This document shows, piece after piece, positions 14,801 through 21,492 of a DNA stretch of 34,341 nucleotides; the stretch's first letter is position 1; the number at the start of each line of letters is the position of its first letter. The stretch lies in NCBI GenBank assembly GCA_016935115.1, contig JAFGRN010000060.1:1-34341 (forward strand), given 5' to 3'. The stretch comes from Candidatus Omnitrophota bacterium (lineage in GTDB: Bacteria > Omnitrophota > Gorgyraeia > 2-01-FULL-45-10). The notes beneath the pieces were generated by a model. It saw only the letters and a program-made list of their open reading frames with translations, made no database searches and was not told the DNA's origin. The position numbers were made by a program, and so were the translations under genes.

Positions 14801-17445
14801 CATTTATTGAGTCGGAAGATGACAAGGCGGATTTTGAGAAAGCACTCGACAACTATCCCATCATCAAGGAATTTTTGCTCATCATGATAGAACGAGGCAT
14901 AGGCCCTCACCTGACGCAAAGTTATGCTGTATTTAGGCAAGCAGGGGGCGCACACCAATGGCGCGGAAATATCTATAAAGGCACATATACTTCTCACCAT
15001 ATCAGCGAAATGATACATGAGTATATACATGCCGTTTACGACAAGCTCAGCGAAGACCAAAAAAGAGAGATTGAATTATATTTCAGACAGAATCATCCGG
15101 AGCTGGAAAATATATTTAAGAAGAGGTTATATAAAGGGCAAGACGTTAATTATGCAACAGAGGGCCTGGCCTATTATCTTCAGATGGCTTTGGATGGAAA
15201 GCGGGAAAATGCAGGATTTAAGACTGAAGATGGAAAAGTGTTCAGCCTAGTCCTGGCAAACGAAGATCTGGATTTCTTCGAAAAGCTCGGTCTGATTAAC
15301 GAGGGAATGAAAAATAAGATCAAATATCAACTTGCGGAGAAGCAAGGTGATATTGCTCAGCAGCGGATTATTGCGGAAGCTCTCCCCGAGAAAGTGGAAC
15401 AGGCCGCAGAAGTCGATTTCATCGTCGCCAGCGAAGGGCCTGCCGCCGCGCCTGTTATCGAGGTTACGCCGGCCCCGCTTGATGATTTTGTTAAAAATTC
15501 CACCGTATTTAAAAAGATAGCCGATGCCTTGCTCAAAGAAACCGCCGAGAAGGACAAAGAATTTAGTTTGGTTATAAATCCAGGAGATATAACTAATTCC
15601 GGTGCAGATGAGCTCACATCAAAAATAGTTGAGGGTGACTATAATGGGGCAAGAGGTAATAGAGATGCAAACATGGGAGGACTAGAGATTCATACACATC
15701 CTCTATCAGTATGTGCAATCCCAAGCGACGGCGATATTAATATTATGAAAACAAAAAAAGGTGTTGCACATATGATCCTTTGGAATGATGTCATCGTTTA
15801 TGTTAAAAACGCTGAAAACATTGACTATGACAAATATCTTAGCGGAGATATGATCGAACAGCTTCAAAAGAATGCGGTAACTAAAGTATTCAAGATTAAG
15901 CGCGACAGTAATGGCTCAATTATAGATATAAGCGACATAGCCCCCGAGCACTGGTTCTCTGCGATGTTAGGGATGGATGAAGAACAGGCACCATTACAGA
16001 GTAAAAACAGGCTTAAAGATGCTTCAGAAAGAGAAAGCAATCTTATTAAAGGCTATACCAGAGAAGAACTTTGTAAGGAATTTGAAAATATTACCCACGA
16101 AATAAAAAATGCCCATATAAATTTATCTTTAACTTTCAGGCCTTACAGATCAATGGTGGAAGCGAATGAAGCTCTTAAGCAGTTTATCGGTGGACAAGAA
16201 AACTCACGTCAGCTTCTATCCGCAGCGGAAAAATCTATGAAGCCAGGAGTTAAAAATATATCAGACCTTCAACGTATCACTGAAACGCTTAAAATTCTCC
16301 TTGTGAGGCGGTTAGTTATTGTAAAAAAACTGAAGGAAAATAACATTAGCATACCGACTTCCGAACCGGTAAAGGATGTTGCTACGCTTATCGTTATTGC
16401 ACAAAAAGAATACAACTATTTCCTAAAATACGAGATGGCATTGGCTCAGATTAATAACGATTTGGCTAATAATGATGTAGAATCTGCACTTAAGATTGCT
16501 CGGGAAATACTTGCTCAGCAGATACCAGTTTATATGTATATCTTGGGAGGAGGGTGGCAACATGTCGCATTCGAGCCTGCCGCCGCACCGGCGATACTCG
16601 GCGATATGCCGCAGATTGGCGCGGACCCGAGCCTCGAGGAAAGATTGGCGCTCGCGGCTTATGTGGACGGGAAGGCGAAAGAGGCAGGAGTCCGAAAAAC
16701 GCTCTCAGCGATTAAGTCGTCATTAACTGAGCGAAGTCGCGATGTCGAATTGGCGCTCGGAGCGGCGTTGGAGACAAAAGCCCTGGGTTATGTGACGCCC
16801 GAGGATATGAATGTCGTCACCCAATTTGTCGATCTGCGTAAGAGCAGTCCCGCTAATACCGCGACCAAAGAGATATCAAGCTATTTGCGCAAACCCGCCG
16901 GAAAATATAATGGGGCGAACTGTGAATCCGTAATAGGCAAGATAGGCATAGAAGAGAGTGAAAGTGATGCGGAGGAGATAATAAAGACGATTGATCGAAC
17001 GATAGATACTATGAATTCCGGTAAAGATCCCAGGGCTATATTTGAAGTGCCCTCGTGGATGGAAGATCGTTTTCTCGCTGCATGCCGCGCCAAGGGGCTA
17101 TTAAAAGAGAACACCAAAGGAGTCAGTATAATGCTGAATGATCCCAGGATGAGAGTCCAGATTTTGGCCCAGGAAGGAGACCCCGATGTCAGGACTCAAT
17201 TTAAGTTTGGCATCTCGGCGCTCGAATGGGTTCGCAGGGAAGAAAAAGGCATAGCTAGGGAAGATGCCGATAAAGCGCTATTAGACTTGATTGCATTTAT
17301 GGTTGACGGCGATCTGGGCCCTCGCGATCCCGGCTCAATTCTTAAAGATCTGTTATTCAAAGGTGTTATGAAACTTCGCAAGATAGACTGGAGTATCATG
17401 GACAAGGATCGTAAGGCTTGGGAAGCCGTTGCGCAGGCGCTGTAA
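11854..17445 (+). CDS. giant exported multi-module protein: ChaN/EreA-like region, HExxH zincin-like region, JAMM-like region
   Basis: The track uses GTG 11821. I prefer ATG 11854 because it gives a normal signal sequence ('FKVMVSLVTLVAFLCNMALPDTARA'). The result is about 1863 aa. Three 'PAAAP' linkers (about residues 647, 1197 and 1576) split it into modules. Module I (about 100-560) has 'IHIQDAHCNYAAQ' and ends its core with 'ITGGFHTENLL', resembling the ChaN/EreA/TraB-type hydrolase superfamily. Module II has 'AQHEIAELRLW' and a zinc-peptidase signature HEYIH (1055-1059) with a candidate third ligand E1103 ('TEGLAYY'). Module III has 'EIHTHP...PSDGD', a JAMM/MPN-like HxH-x8-SxxD motif (H1280, H1282). 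Module IV (about 1580-1863) is unrecognised and helical. Two tracts of 8-bp repeats lie inside module I. Module III is visibly richer in A+T than its flanks. The role is unknown: an exported processing enzyme or polymorphic effector are both guesses. Confidence 0.75.
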   Translation: MNITTRANGISIKSKPFKVMVSLVTLVAFLCNMALPDTARAIEIPSLLSGAAPVPVKELRVDTFTLSEYLGHVSSSWQATDDSGLPVNRLASSPVQNRQTDKLTNRQTIIHIQDAHCNYAAQKRISDIIGYLNEEYGIDTVNLEGGAKGYDLSVFTDIADKAVRDKVSDHFVKEGLVNGAEYFAVNNPGKVRLWGIEDAKLYMENLKIYRDSLMHKEEVDRHLKTLSLILSNLKSKIYPKDLLDFDMKYGAYKAGNLEFKEYLNSLIDIAKGKAIDIKALPNIYLLNQTLEEEGGIDFKKANRERDELIDRIQKKLSRNALEEFVKKTVDFRSEKLSQKEFYSYLMAKFDESEILPAEFRELRKYISYISMYDAIGKDKIMGEIEALESKIRDALCRNDEERQLCALSKNLILLRKIFGITLTKSDYSYYKANEDAFDIRSFTAFIDRNAPLYGITAKLDNNAGNLDQYRRDIGRFYEYSFKRDDAFINNITFQNRQTGKPTNWQTILITGGFHTENLLELFKKQNISYISIMPNFKNYDGYSSPYFKILSGGSVDEVEQAISPYISAMQVPSHLAPIEGAVDAAGLKMFAVKVAIQRIMAEKSINGVSIVKDGKVLVKVGDPTDAEKNSVELDELLSMARAKPVPAAAPVAVPAEPGKSVSAPAALKVTDFGIASDNSVGVTRTQHVAFHEAGRFPDILSDIAATMGAKTRADGKFDLRETVRQAGGRITTVYGEVYITDDGILVVIDSRFQKDHAGRGEQAVYASTNAKAQHEIAELRLWKDFALQNGIATSEDIQSGLLGMKLREWMNDKSVGNAVLAERGRLIGERANEFHNRGLAVEVEYNKVLLGKLYVNKGVVDMLKVLIAGGLRKELSREALTKWIEGITVSSASYIYKNWETAGILYRGTLPNGNEIYILVRMENDKVKSVSINMDHIRGPMYAGAQYLQVPNALAESAAKALASKGIQVSAEIQATGFVVIKPFIESEDDKADFEKALDNYPIIKEFLLIMIERGIGPHLTQSYAVFRQAGGAHQWRGNIYKGTYTSHHISEMIHEYIHAVYDKLSEDQKREIELYFRQNHPELENIFKKRLYKGQDVNYATEGLAYYLQMALDGKRENAGFKTEDGKVFSLVLANEDLDFFEKLGLINEGMKNKIKYQLAEKQGDIAQQRIIAEALPEKVEQAAEVDFIVASEGPAAAPVIEVTPAPLDDFVKNSTVFKKIADALLKETAEKDKEFSLVINPGDITNSGADELTSKIVEGDYNGARGNRDANMGGLEIHTHPLSVCAIPSDGDINIMKTKKGVAHMILWNDVIVYVKNAENIDYDKYLSGDMIEQLQKNAVTKVFKIKRDSNGSIIDISDIAPEHWFSAMLGMDEEQAPLQSKNRLKDASERESNLIKGYTREELCKEFENITHEIKNAHINLSLTFRPYRSMVEANEALKQFIGGQENSRQLLSAAEKSMKPGVKNISDLQRITETLKILLVRRLVIVKKLKENNISIPTSEPVKDVATLIVIAQKEYNYFLKYEMALAQINNDLANNDVESALKIAREILAQQIPVYMYILGGGWQHVAFEPAAAPAILGDMPQIGADPSLEERLALAAYVDGKAKEAGVRKTLSAIKSSLTERSRDVELALGAALETKALGYVTPEDMNVVTQFVDLRKSSPANTATKEISSYLRKPAGKYNGANCESVIGKIGIEESESDAEEIIKTIDRTIDTMNSGKDPRAIFEVPSWMEDRFLAACRAKGLLKENTKGVSIMLNDPRMRVQILAQEGDPDVRTQFKFGISALEWVRREEKGIAREDADKALLDLIAFMVDGDLGPRDPGSILKDLLFKGVMKLRKIDWSIMDKDRKAWEAVAQAL
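12104..12176. repeat. palindromic array of 8-bp repeats inside the giant CDS
   Basis: The left arm reads as GTTTGCCG/GTTAACCG/GTTAGCCA/GTTCGCCG. The right arm reads as variants of AACCGACA ending AACCGGCAAAC, which is the inverse complement of the left arm. The whole 73-bp block can fold into a long imperfect hairpin. It is translated in frame as 'LPVNRLASSPVQNRQTDKLT...', low-complexity sequence inserted just before the conserved 'IIHIQDAH' strand. Confidence 0.7.
13334..13370. repeat. second 8-bp tandem repeat tract (right-arm type only)
   Basis: AACCGGCA repeats with variants (AACCGGCA, AACCGACC, AACTGGCA) run in frame and encode 'QNRQTGKPTNWQT'. The tract resembles the right arm of the 12104-12176 palindrome, and it too stands directly before a core strand ('ILITGGFH'). 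No left arm is visible here. Confidence 0.65.
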
Positions 17446-17463
17446 GCTGGGAGAGATTGCTTC

Positions 17464-17503
17464 TCCCGCCATCTGTCAACCGTGGGCGGGATCGCAATGA
17501 CGA
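17464..17503. repeat. hairpin plus fragment of the GCAATGAC dispersed repeat
   Basis: TCCCGCC (17464-17470) pairs with GGCGGGA (17485-17491), and the flanks 'AGATTGCTTC' and 'TCGCAATGACG' match ends of the repeat family seen at 628-710. It lies right after the giant gene's stop and may help end transcription. Confidence 0.45.
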
Positions 17504-17507
17504 TGAG

Positions 17508-17572
17508 ATAAAAAATAGGGACAGTCCCCACCTCGGTAAGATAACCGTCCGGGGACAGTCCCTATTTTTTAT
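17508..17572. repeat. 22-bp perfect inverted repeat (AATAGGGACAGTCCCC type), bidirectional terminator-like
   Basis: ATAAAAAATAGGGACAGTCC (continuing CC) at 17508-17529 is matched exactly in inverse by 17551-17572, with a 21-base loop. The arms end in A/T runs, so either strand would give a strong stem followed by T's. The 'GGGACAGTCCC' core is a common dispersed palindrome in uncultured bacterial genomes. It separates the giant gene from the redox fusion gene. Confidence 0.65.
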
Positions 17573-17606
17573 TGCAAATCCGACCGGGATAAGATATAAC
17601 TATACC

Positions 17607-19148
17607 ATGCTTAAAAAGATACTGGCGTTTACTGCGGTATTATTGGTCCTCGTTGCGGCAGCCGCGCCGGCCAATGCCGGTGAAAAAGATGTTGCCAGGC
17701 TCATTTATTTTTATTCGCCCAGCTGTGAGCATTGCGCAAGGGTCAGGGCCAATGTAATTCCTCTCATAGAGAAGTATTACAGCGACAGCCTTGAAGTAGC
17801 CTACAGTGATATCAGCGAGCCCGAAAGTTACAAAGAGCTATTCGACCTTAAGCACAAGTACAGCGACGACGAGAAGACCGTATTTCCGGTGCTCTTCATG
17901 AACGGCCGTTTTATCGACCAGCGGGATATCGAAAGCGGGGGCGATAAGGCCATATTTTCATTCATAAAAGATTCGATAAATTCCCGCGCCGCCGAGAAGA
18001 AGGGCTTTGTCAAGGCGGACATTATCGAGTATTTCAAAAAGATCAAGCCTCTGGCTATTCTGGGAGCCGGCCTTGTAGACGGCGTAAACCCCTGCTCGTT
18101 TACAGTAATAGTATTTTTCCTGTCATTCCTCGCATTACAAAGATATGACCATAAGACGATAACGTGGGCGGGATCCGCATTCATCCTGGCATGTTTCATA
18201 ACATATGTTGCGATAGGGCTGGGTGTACTGGCGCCGCTCTATGCTTTCAAGGGATTCAGGACCGTTACACAGGCCATCAATTCGACTATCGGTGTTCTCA
18301 GCATTGCGTTAGGGGCCCTGTCTCTGTATGATGCTTTGAAATTTATGAAGACAAAGAATCCGGAGGACAGCATACTCCAGCTTCCCAAGAGGGTAAAAAA
18401 CAGTATCCATAGTATCATCGGCAGTGAATACCGGGTTACAAAAGAAGGGGGAGAACAAAAAATAGCGAGATCCTCATCGAAGATATTCTTCGGCGCGTTG
18501 GCGATAGGTTTTTCCGTATCGATACTCGAGTCGATCTGCACGGGGCAGTTATATCTGCCTACCATAATATTTGTCCTGAAGACATCTCCTTATAAGCTGC
18601 AGGCACTGGGCTATCTTTTTGCCTATAATCTTATGTTTATACTTCCGATCTGTGTAATATTCCTTTTTGCGCTGGCGGGAATGACGTCTCACGGTTTTGC
18701 TTCCATCATGAAAAAGTATTTCATCGTGATCAAACTGGCGATGGCGGCGCTCTTTATAGTGCTGGGCGCCTCGCTGGTATGGGCTGAAGAAGCGGACGCC
18801 CCGGCAGTTAACGCTCCGGCGCGGCAGAAGACCCATTCGAATGTTGTCATAGACCCGAACTCCTATGATTTCGGCAAGGTCAAGCAGGGTGAAGTGTTGA
18901 AACATGACTTTATGCTGAAAAATAATGAATCAGAAACCATCACTATTAAGGAAGTAAATACCTCGTGCGCGTGCGCTTCGCCCAAGGTGGACAAGAAGAC
19001 GATAGCTCCGGGGGAATCGGTGCCTGTAGGGATCGTATTTGATACAAGAGGATATTCCGGAATAAAGAAGCGGCAGTTATTCGTCCACACCGATTCCAAG
19101 AAGAACCCGCTCGTTATATTCGAGGTAGAGGCGGATATACAGTGGTGA
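17607..19148 (+). CDS. thioredoxin / CcdA-DsbD-like membrane / DUF1573 fusion protein
   Basis: The ATG at 17607 (not 17418) starts a signal peptide ending near 'AAAPANAGEK', giving 513 aa. The N-terminal thioredoxin-like domain has C40-E-H-C43 ('SPSCEHC') and a later Pro before the beta-strand ('FPVLFMNGRF'). The middle is a six-helix CcdA/DsbD-type electron carrier with one Cys in each half: C163 ('GVNPCSF') and C311 ('ESICTGQ'). The C-terminal domain is DUF1573-like ('YDFGKVKQGEVLKHDFMLKN', 'SCACASPKVDKKTIAPGE'), an Ig-like fold with a C-x-C motif. It probably passes reducing power from the cytoplasm across the membrane to extracytoplasmic thiols. The very Cys-rich exported proteins just downstream are obvious candidate clients. 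Confidence 0.85.
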   Translation: MLKKILAFTAVLLVLVAAAAPANAGEKDVARLIYFYSPSCEHCARVRANVIPLIEKYYSDSLEVAYSDISEPESYKELFDLKHKYSDDEKTVFPVLFMNGRFIDQRDIESGGDKAIFSFIKDSINSRAAEKKGFVKADIIEYFKKIKPLAILGAGLVDGVNPCSFTVIVFFLSFLALQRYDHKTITWAGSAFILACFITYVAIGLGVLAPLYAFKGFRTVTQAINSTIGVLSIALGALSLYDALKFMKTKNPEDSILQLPKRVKNSIHSIIGSEYRVTKEGGEQKIARSSSKIFFGALAIGFSVSILESICTGQLYLPTIIFVLKTSPYKLQALGYLFAYNLMFILPICVIFLFALAGMTSHGFASIMKKYFIVIKLAMAALFIVLGASLVWAEEADAPAVNAPARQKTHSNVVIDPNSYDFGKVKQGEVLKHDFMLKNNESETITIKEVNTSCACASPKVDKKTIAPGESVPVGIVFDTRGYSGIKKRQLFVHTDSKKNPLVIFEVEADIQW

Positions 19149-19178
19149 TGAGGAGCTAACTTTTTTTAACAGAAAAAC

Positions 19179-19206
19179 TTGACAATTTCAAAATACGAGA
19201 TATATT
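19179..19206 (+). promoter_or_regulatory. sigma70-type promoter for the Cys-rich PKD gene
   Basis: TTGACA (19179-19184), a 16-base spacer and TATATT (19201-19206) lie about 87 bases before the PKD gene start. The perfect -35 and 5/6 -10 suggest strong, independent transcription of the exported Cys-rich genes. Confidence 0.65.
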
Positions 19207-19292
19207 AATATACAGCCTTTGAACACAGGTTTAGGGGCTTGTGATAATATAGGTAATACTATAGATAGTGTAGTGGAATGAAAGGAGGCAGT

Positions 19293-20978
19293 ATGAAGAA
19301 AGCGGTATTATGCATGGCATTGGTCGCGGCATTCGTGACTATGTTGTGCGGCGTCTCGTACTCCGCGTCTGATGCCGAGTGCGGACCGTGTAAAAAATTT
19401 ACAAAATGCATAGGTGAAACGTTCACCTTTGACGCGACAAAGTCCTGCGCCAATACATGCGGGCCTTGTGCTCCGAGACTGTGCTACAGGTGGGATTTTG
19501 GAGACGGTTGCACGGCTGAAGGCGCATGCGTGACTCATTGTTACGAGAATTCGGGTGAATATATGGTGAAACTGACCGTAACCGATGACTCGGGCCTGCC
19601 ATGTGACAGCGACTCCATTACTCAAATGGTAAAAGTAAACTGCCCCCCGAAAGCCATATTTACAGGACCGGATTGCGCTTGCTGTGGAATGGAAGTTACA
19701 TATGATGGTTCCGGTTCTTCAAGTGAGACTTCAAAAGTCTTGAATTATAACTGGTGCTTCAGTGATGGGGCGACTTACGATGGGCCGATTGCGAAGCATA
19801 CCTTTACATGCGGCGGCTGCCAGAAGGTTATGCTTACGGTTGATGACGGCTCATGCAGCAACTGCTGTGTGGATACCGCCTGCATGGACGTAAGGGTAAA
19901 TACCGCTCCTTGCGTGGATGCCGGAAATGATATATGCCTGACCTGCATACCTCAGGGCCAGGATTTCTGCGTAAATCTTAAAGCTTGCGGAAGTGACGCG
20001 GAAGGCGATTGCCTTACCTATATGTGGAATTTCGGCGATGGATCTTCTGCCGAAGGCCAGTGCGTAAGTCACACATATGCCGATCCCGGAAACTACAAAG
20101 TAACGGTGGTTGCCAGCGACGGCTGTAACTCCCCCTGCAGTACCGGTTCGGATTGCTTGACAGTATATTGTTCCAGGCAGCCGTGCGCGGAAGCGGGCGT
20201 AGAGCATGTGATATGCGTCAACACTCAAGCTGAGTTTGACGGCTCGAAGTCTGTAGCCGGTCCCGGAGCTAATTATATATGGGATTTTGGCGATGGCGAA
20301 AAGGCCAACGGCGTAAGGGCCTCGCACGCTTATGATGCGGGCGGACATTATGAAGTCACCCTTACCGTGGAAGACGGCGAATGTTGCTCATATGATTCCA
20401 CCTGCGTAAAGGTGAATGCCGGTCCGGTCGCGGCTCTCTGCGGCCCTGAAGAGGCTTGTACCGGTGAGAACATATCGTTTAATGCCACCGGTTCTTGCGA
20501 TCCTGATGGCGATTGCATAACCTATAATTGGGATTTTGGCGATGGTACGACTTGCGCCAATGGCGGTCCCAAAGTCTGCCATATGTACGAAAAGGGCGGA
20601 AAGTACACCATCACGGTTTCTGTGGATGATGGGATGGGGCTTCCTTGCTCTGCCCACTCGGCAAGCACCAGCGTGACGATAAATGGCCGTCCAACGGCTG
20701 TTATCGCTCCATGTGACGCTTGCTGTGTCGGCAAAGAGATCCTCTGGGATGGTTCGGCTTCGAGCGATCCGGATGGGGATGCGTTGAAGTATTCGTGGGA
20801 TTTCGGAGATGGAGCTACCGCTGAAGGCGCGAAAGCGACCCATGTCTATACCGCGAACGGTAACTACAAGGTCACGCTGAAAGTAGATGACGGCAAAGGC
20901 ACCCCGTGTTCGGTGAATTATTCGATGTATACAGCATGTATACACGAAGGCCCGAAAGCGGATCTTTGCGTTAATTAA
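19293..20978 (+). CDS. exported, extremely Cys-rich six-PKD-domain protein
   Basis: AAAGGAGG lies four bases before ATG 19293, which I prefer over the track's 19278. A signal peptide ('AVLCMALVAAFVTMLCGVSYSA') leads to a mature region made of six PKD repeats. Each carries a form of 'YxWDFGDGxxAEG...H.Y...G.Y.VTLTVDDG'; the second is degenerate ('YNWCFSDGATYDG'). Roughly fifty cysteines (about 9% of residues) are spread over the repeats, often as CC, CxxC or CxCC, where ordinary PKD domains have almost none. There is no sorting tail or TM at the C-terminus ('KADLCVN'), so it is secreted or loosely surface-bound. PKD domains mediate adhesion and carbohydrate or protein binding. The disulfides would make a rigid fibre or coat. 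Cysteine clusters could also bind metal. Confidence 0.85.
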   Translation: MKKAVLCMALVAAFVTMLCGVSYSASDAECGPCKKFTKCIGETFTFDATKSCANTCGPCAPRLCYRWDFGDGCTAEGACVTHCYENSGEYMVKLTVTDDSGLPCDSDSITQMVKVNCPPKAIFTGPDCACCGMEVTYDGSGSSSETSKVLNYNWCFSDGATYDGPIAKHTFTCGGCQKVMLTVDDGSCSNCCVDTACMDVRVNTAPCVDAGNDICLTCIPQGQDFCVNLKACGSDAEGDCLTYMWNFGDGSSAEGQCVSHTYADPGNYKVTVVASDGCNSPCSTGSDCLTVYCSRQPCAEAGVEHVICVNTQAEFDGSKSVAGPGANYIWDFGDGEKANGVRASHAYDAGGHYEVTLTVEDGECCSYDSTCVKVNAGPVAALCGPEEACTGENISFNATGSCDPDGDCITYNWDFGDGTTCANGGPKVCHMYEKGGKYTITVSVDDGMGLPCSAHSASTSVTINGRPTAVIAPCDACCVGKEILWDGSASSDPDGDALKYSWDFGDGATAEGAKATHVYTANGNYKVTLKVDDGKGTPCSVNYSMYTACIHEGPKADLCVN

Positions 20979-20988
20979 GAAGATAATG

Positions 20989-21020
20989 CCCTCAAGGCCT
21001 GCTTATGCCGGCCTTGAGGG
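20989..21020 (+). terminator. intrinsic terminator-like hairpin between PKD and CxxC-repeat genes
   Basis: CCCTCAAGGCC and GGCCTTGAGGG form a perfect 11-bp stem with a 10-base loop, followed by TTGTAATTGTATT. The U-tract is interrupted, so partial read-through into the next gene is likely. This would set the ratio of the two exported proteins. Confidence 0.65.
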
Positions 21021-21052
21021 TTGTAATTGTATTAAAACCATAGGAGGGAAGT

Positions 21053-21412
21053 ATGAGGAAAGTGATATTGACGGTCATGGCTATATTTGTGGCCGCGATG
21101 TTTGCGTCAGTAGCTGTTGCCGCTACTTCGAGTCCGTGTACTACATGCGCGAAACCGTGCAACACATGCGCGAAACCGTGCAACACATGCGCGACGCCAT
21201 GTAAGCCGCTTCCGAAAGTCTGTATCGATTGGAGATGGCCCAAAGTTACTCTTGATAAATGCGCCCCGTGCGCCCCGTGCGGACCGGTGTGCGTAATGTA
21301 TAAGAGAGACGCGCTTGGCCAGAAAGTCCCGGTTCAGTCGATGACAGCTGTCGGCGATGCGAACACGGACACGGCTACAAAGTACGAAAATACGCTTATA
21401 TCGGGGAATTAA
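21053..21412 (+). CDS. small exported protein with tandem CxxCxxx repeats
   Basis: AGGAGG precedes the ATG. A signal peptide (residues about 1-24, 'FVAAMFASVAVAA') is followed by 'SPCTTCAKPCNTCAKPCNTC', a short array with a Cys every three or four residues, then 'CAPCAPCGPVC' and a Cys-free polar tail. The repeat is encoded by near-identical 21-base units (TGCAACACATGCGCGAAACCG). I do not recognise the family. It follows the Cys-rich PKD gene and shares its Cys-x-x-Cys style, so the two may be disulfide-linked partners or a metal-binding pair. Confidence 0.7.
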   Translation: MRKVILTVMAIFVAAMFASVAVAATSSPCTTCAKPCNTCAKPCNTCATPCKPLPKVCIDWRWPKVTLDKCAPCAPCGPVCVMYKRDALGQKVPVQSMTAVGDANTDTATKYENTLISGN

Positions 21413-21441
21413 CATCTCTTAAAGCTAAGCGTTAGCTTACG

Positions 21442-21478
21442 ACGGGCAAGAGGCCTCGAAACCTCTTGCCCGTTGTTA
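21442..21478 (+). terminator. intrinsic terminator after the CxxC-repeat gene
   Basis: ACGGGCAAGAGG pairs with CCTCTTGCCCGT (12 bp, 8-base loop), followed by TGTTATT. A smaller perfect hairpin, AAGCTAA-GCG-TTAGCTT (21422-21438), sits just upstream. Together they close the Cys-rich exported gene group. Confidence 0.7.
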
Positions 21479-21492
21479 TTGCGCGGAAATTC

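Noticed and set aside
21142-21205. CRISPR-like repeats of 21 bp
   Set aside because: The repeats are contiguous codon repeats (CNTCAKP) within a secreted protein gene, with no spacers.
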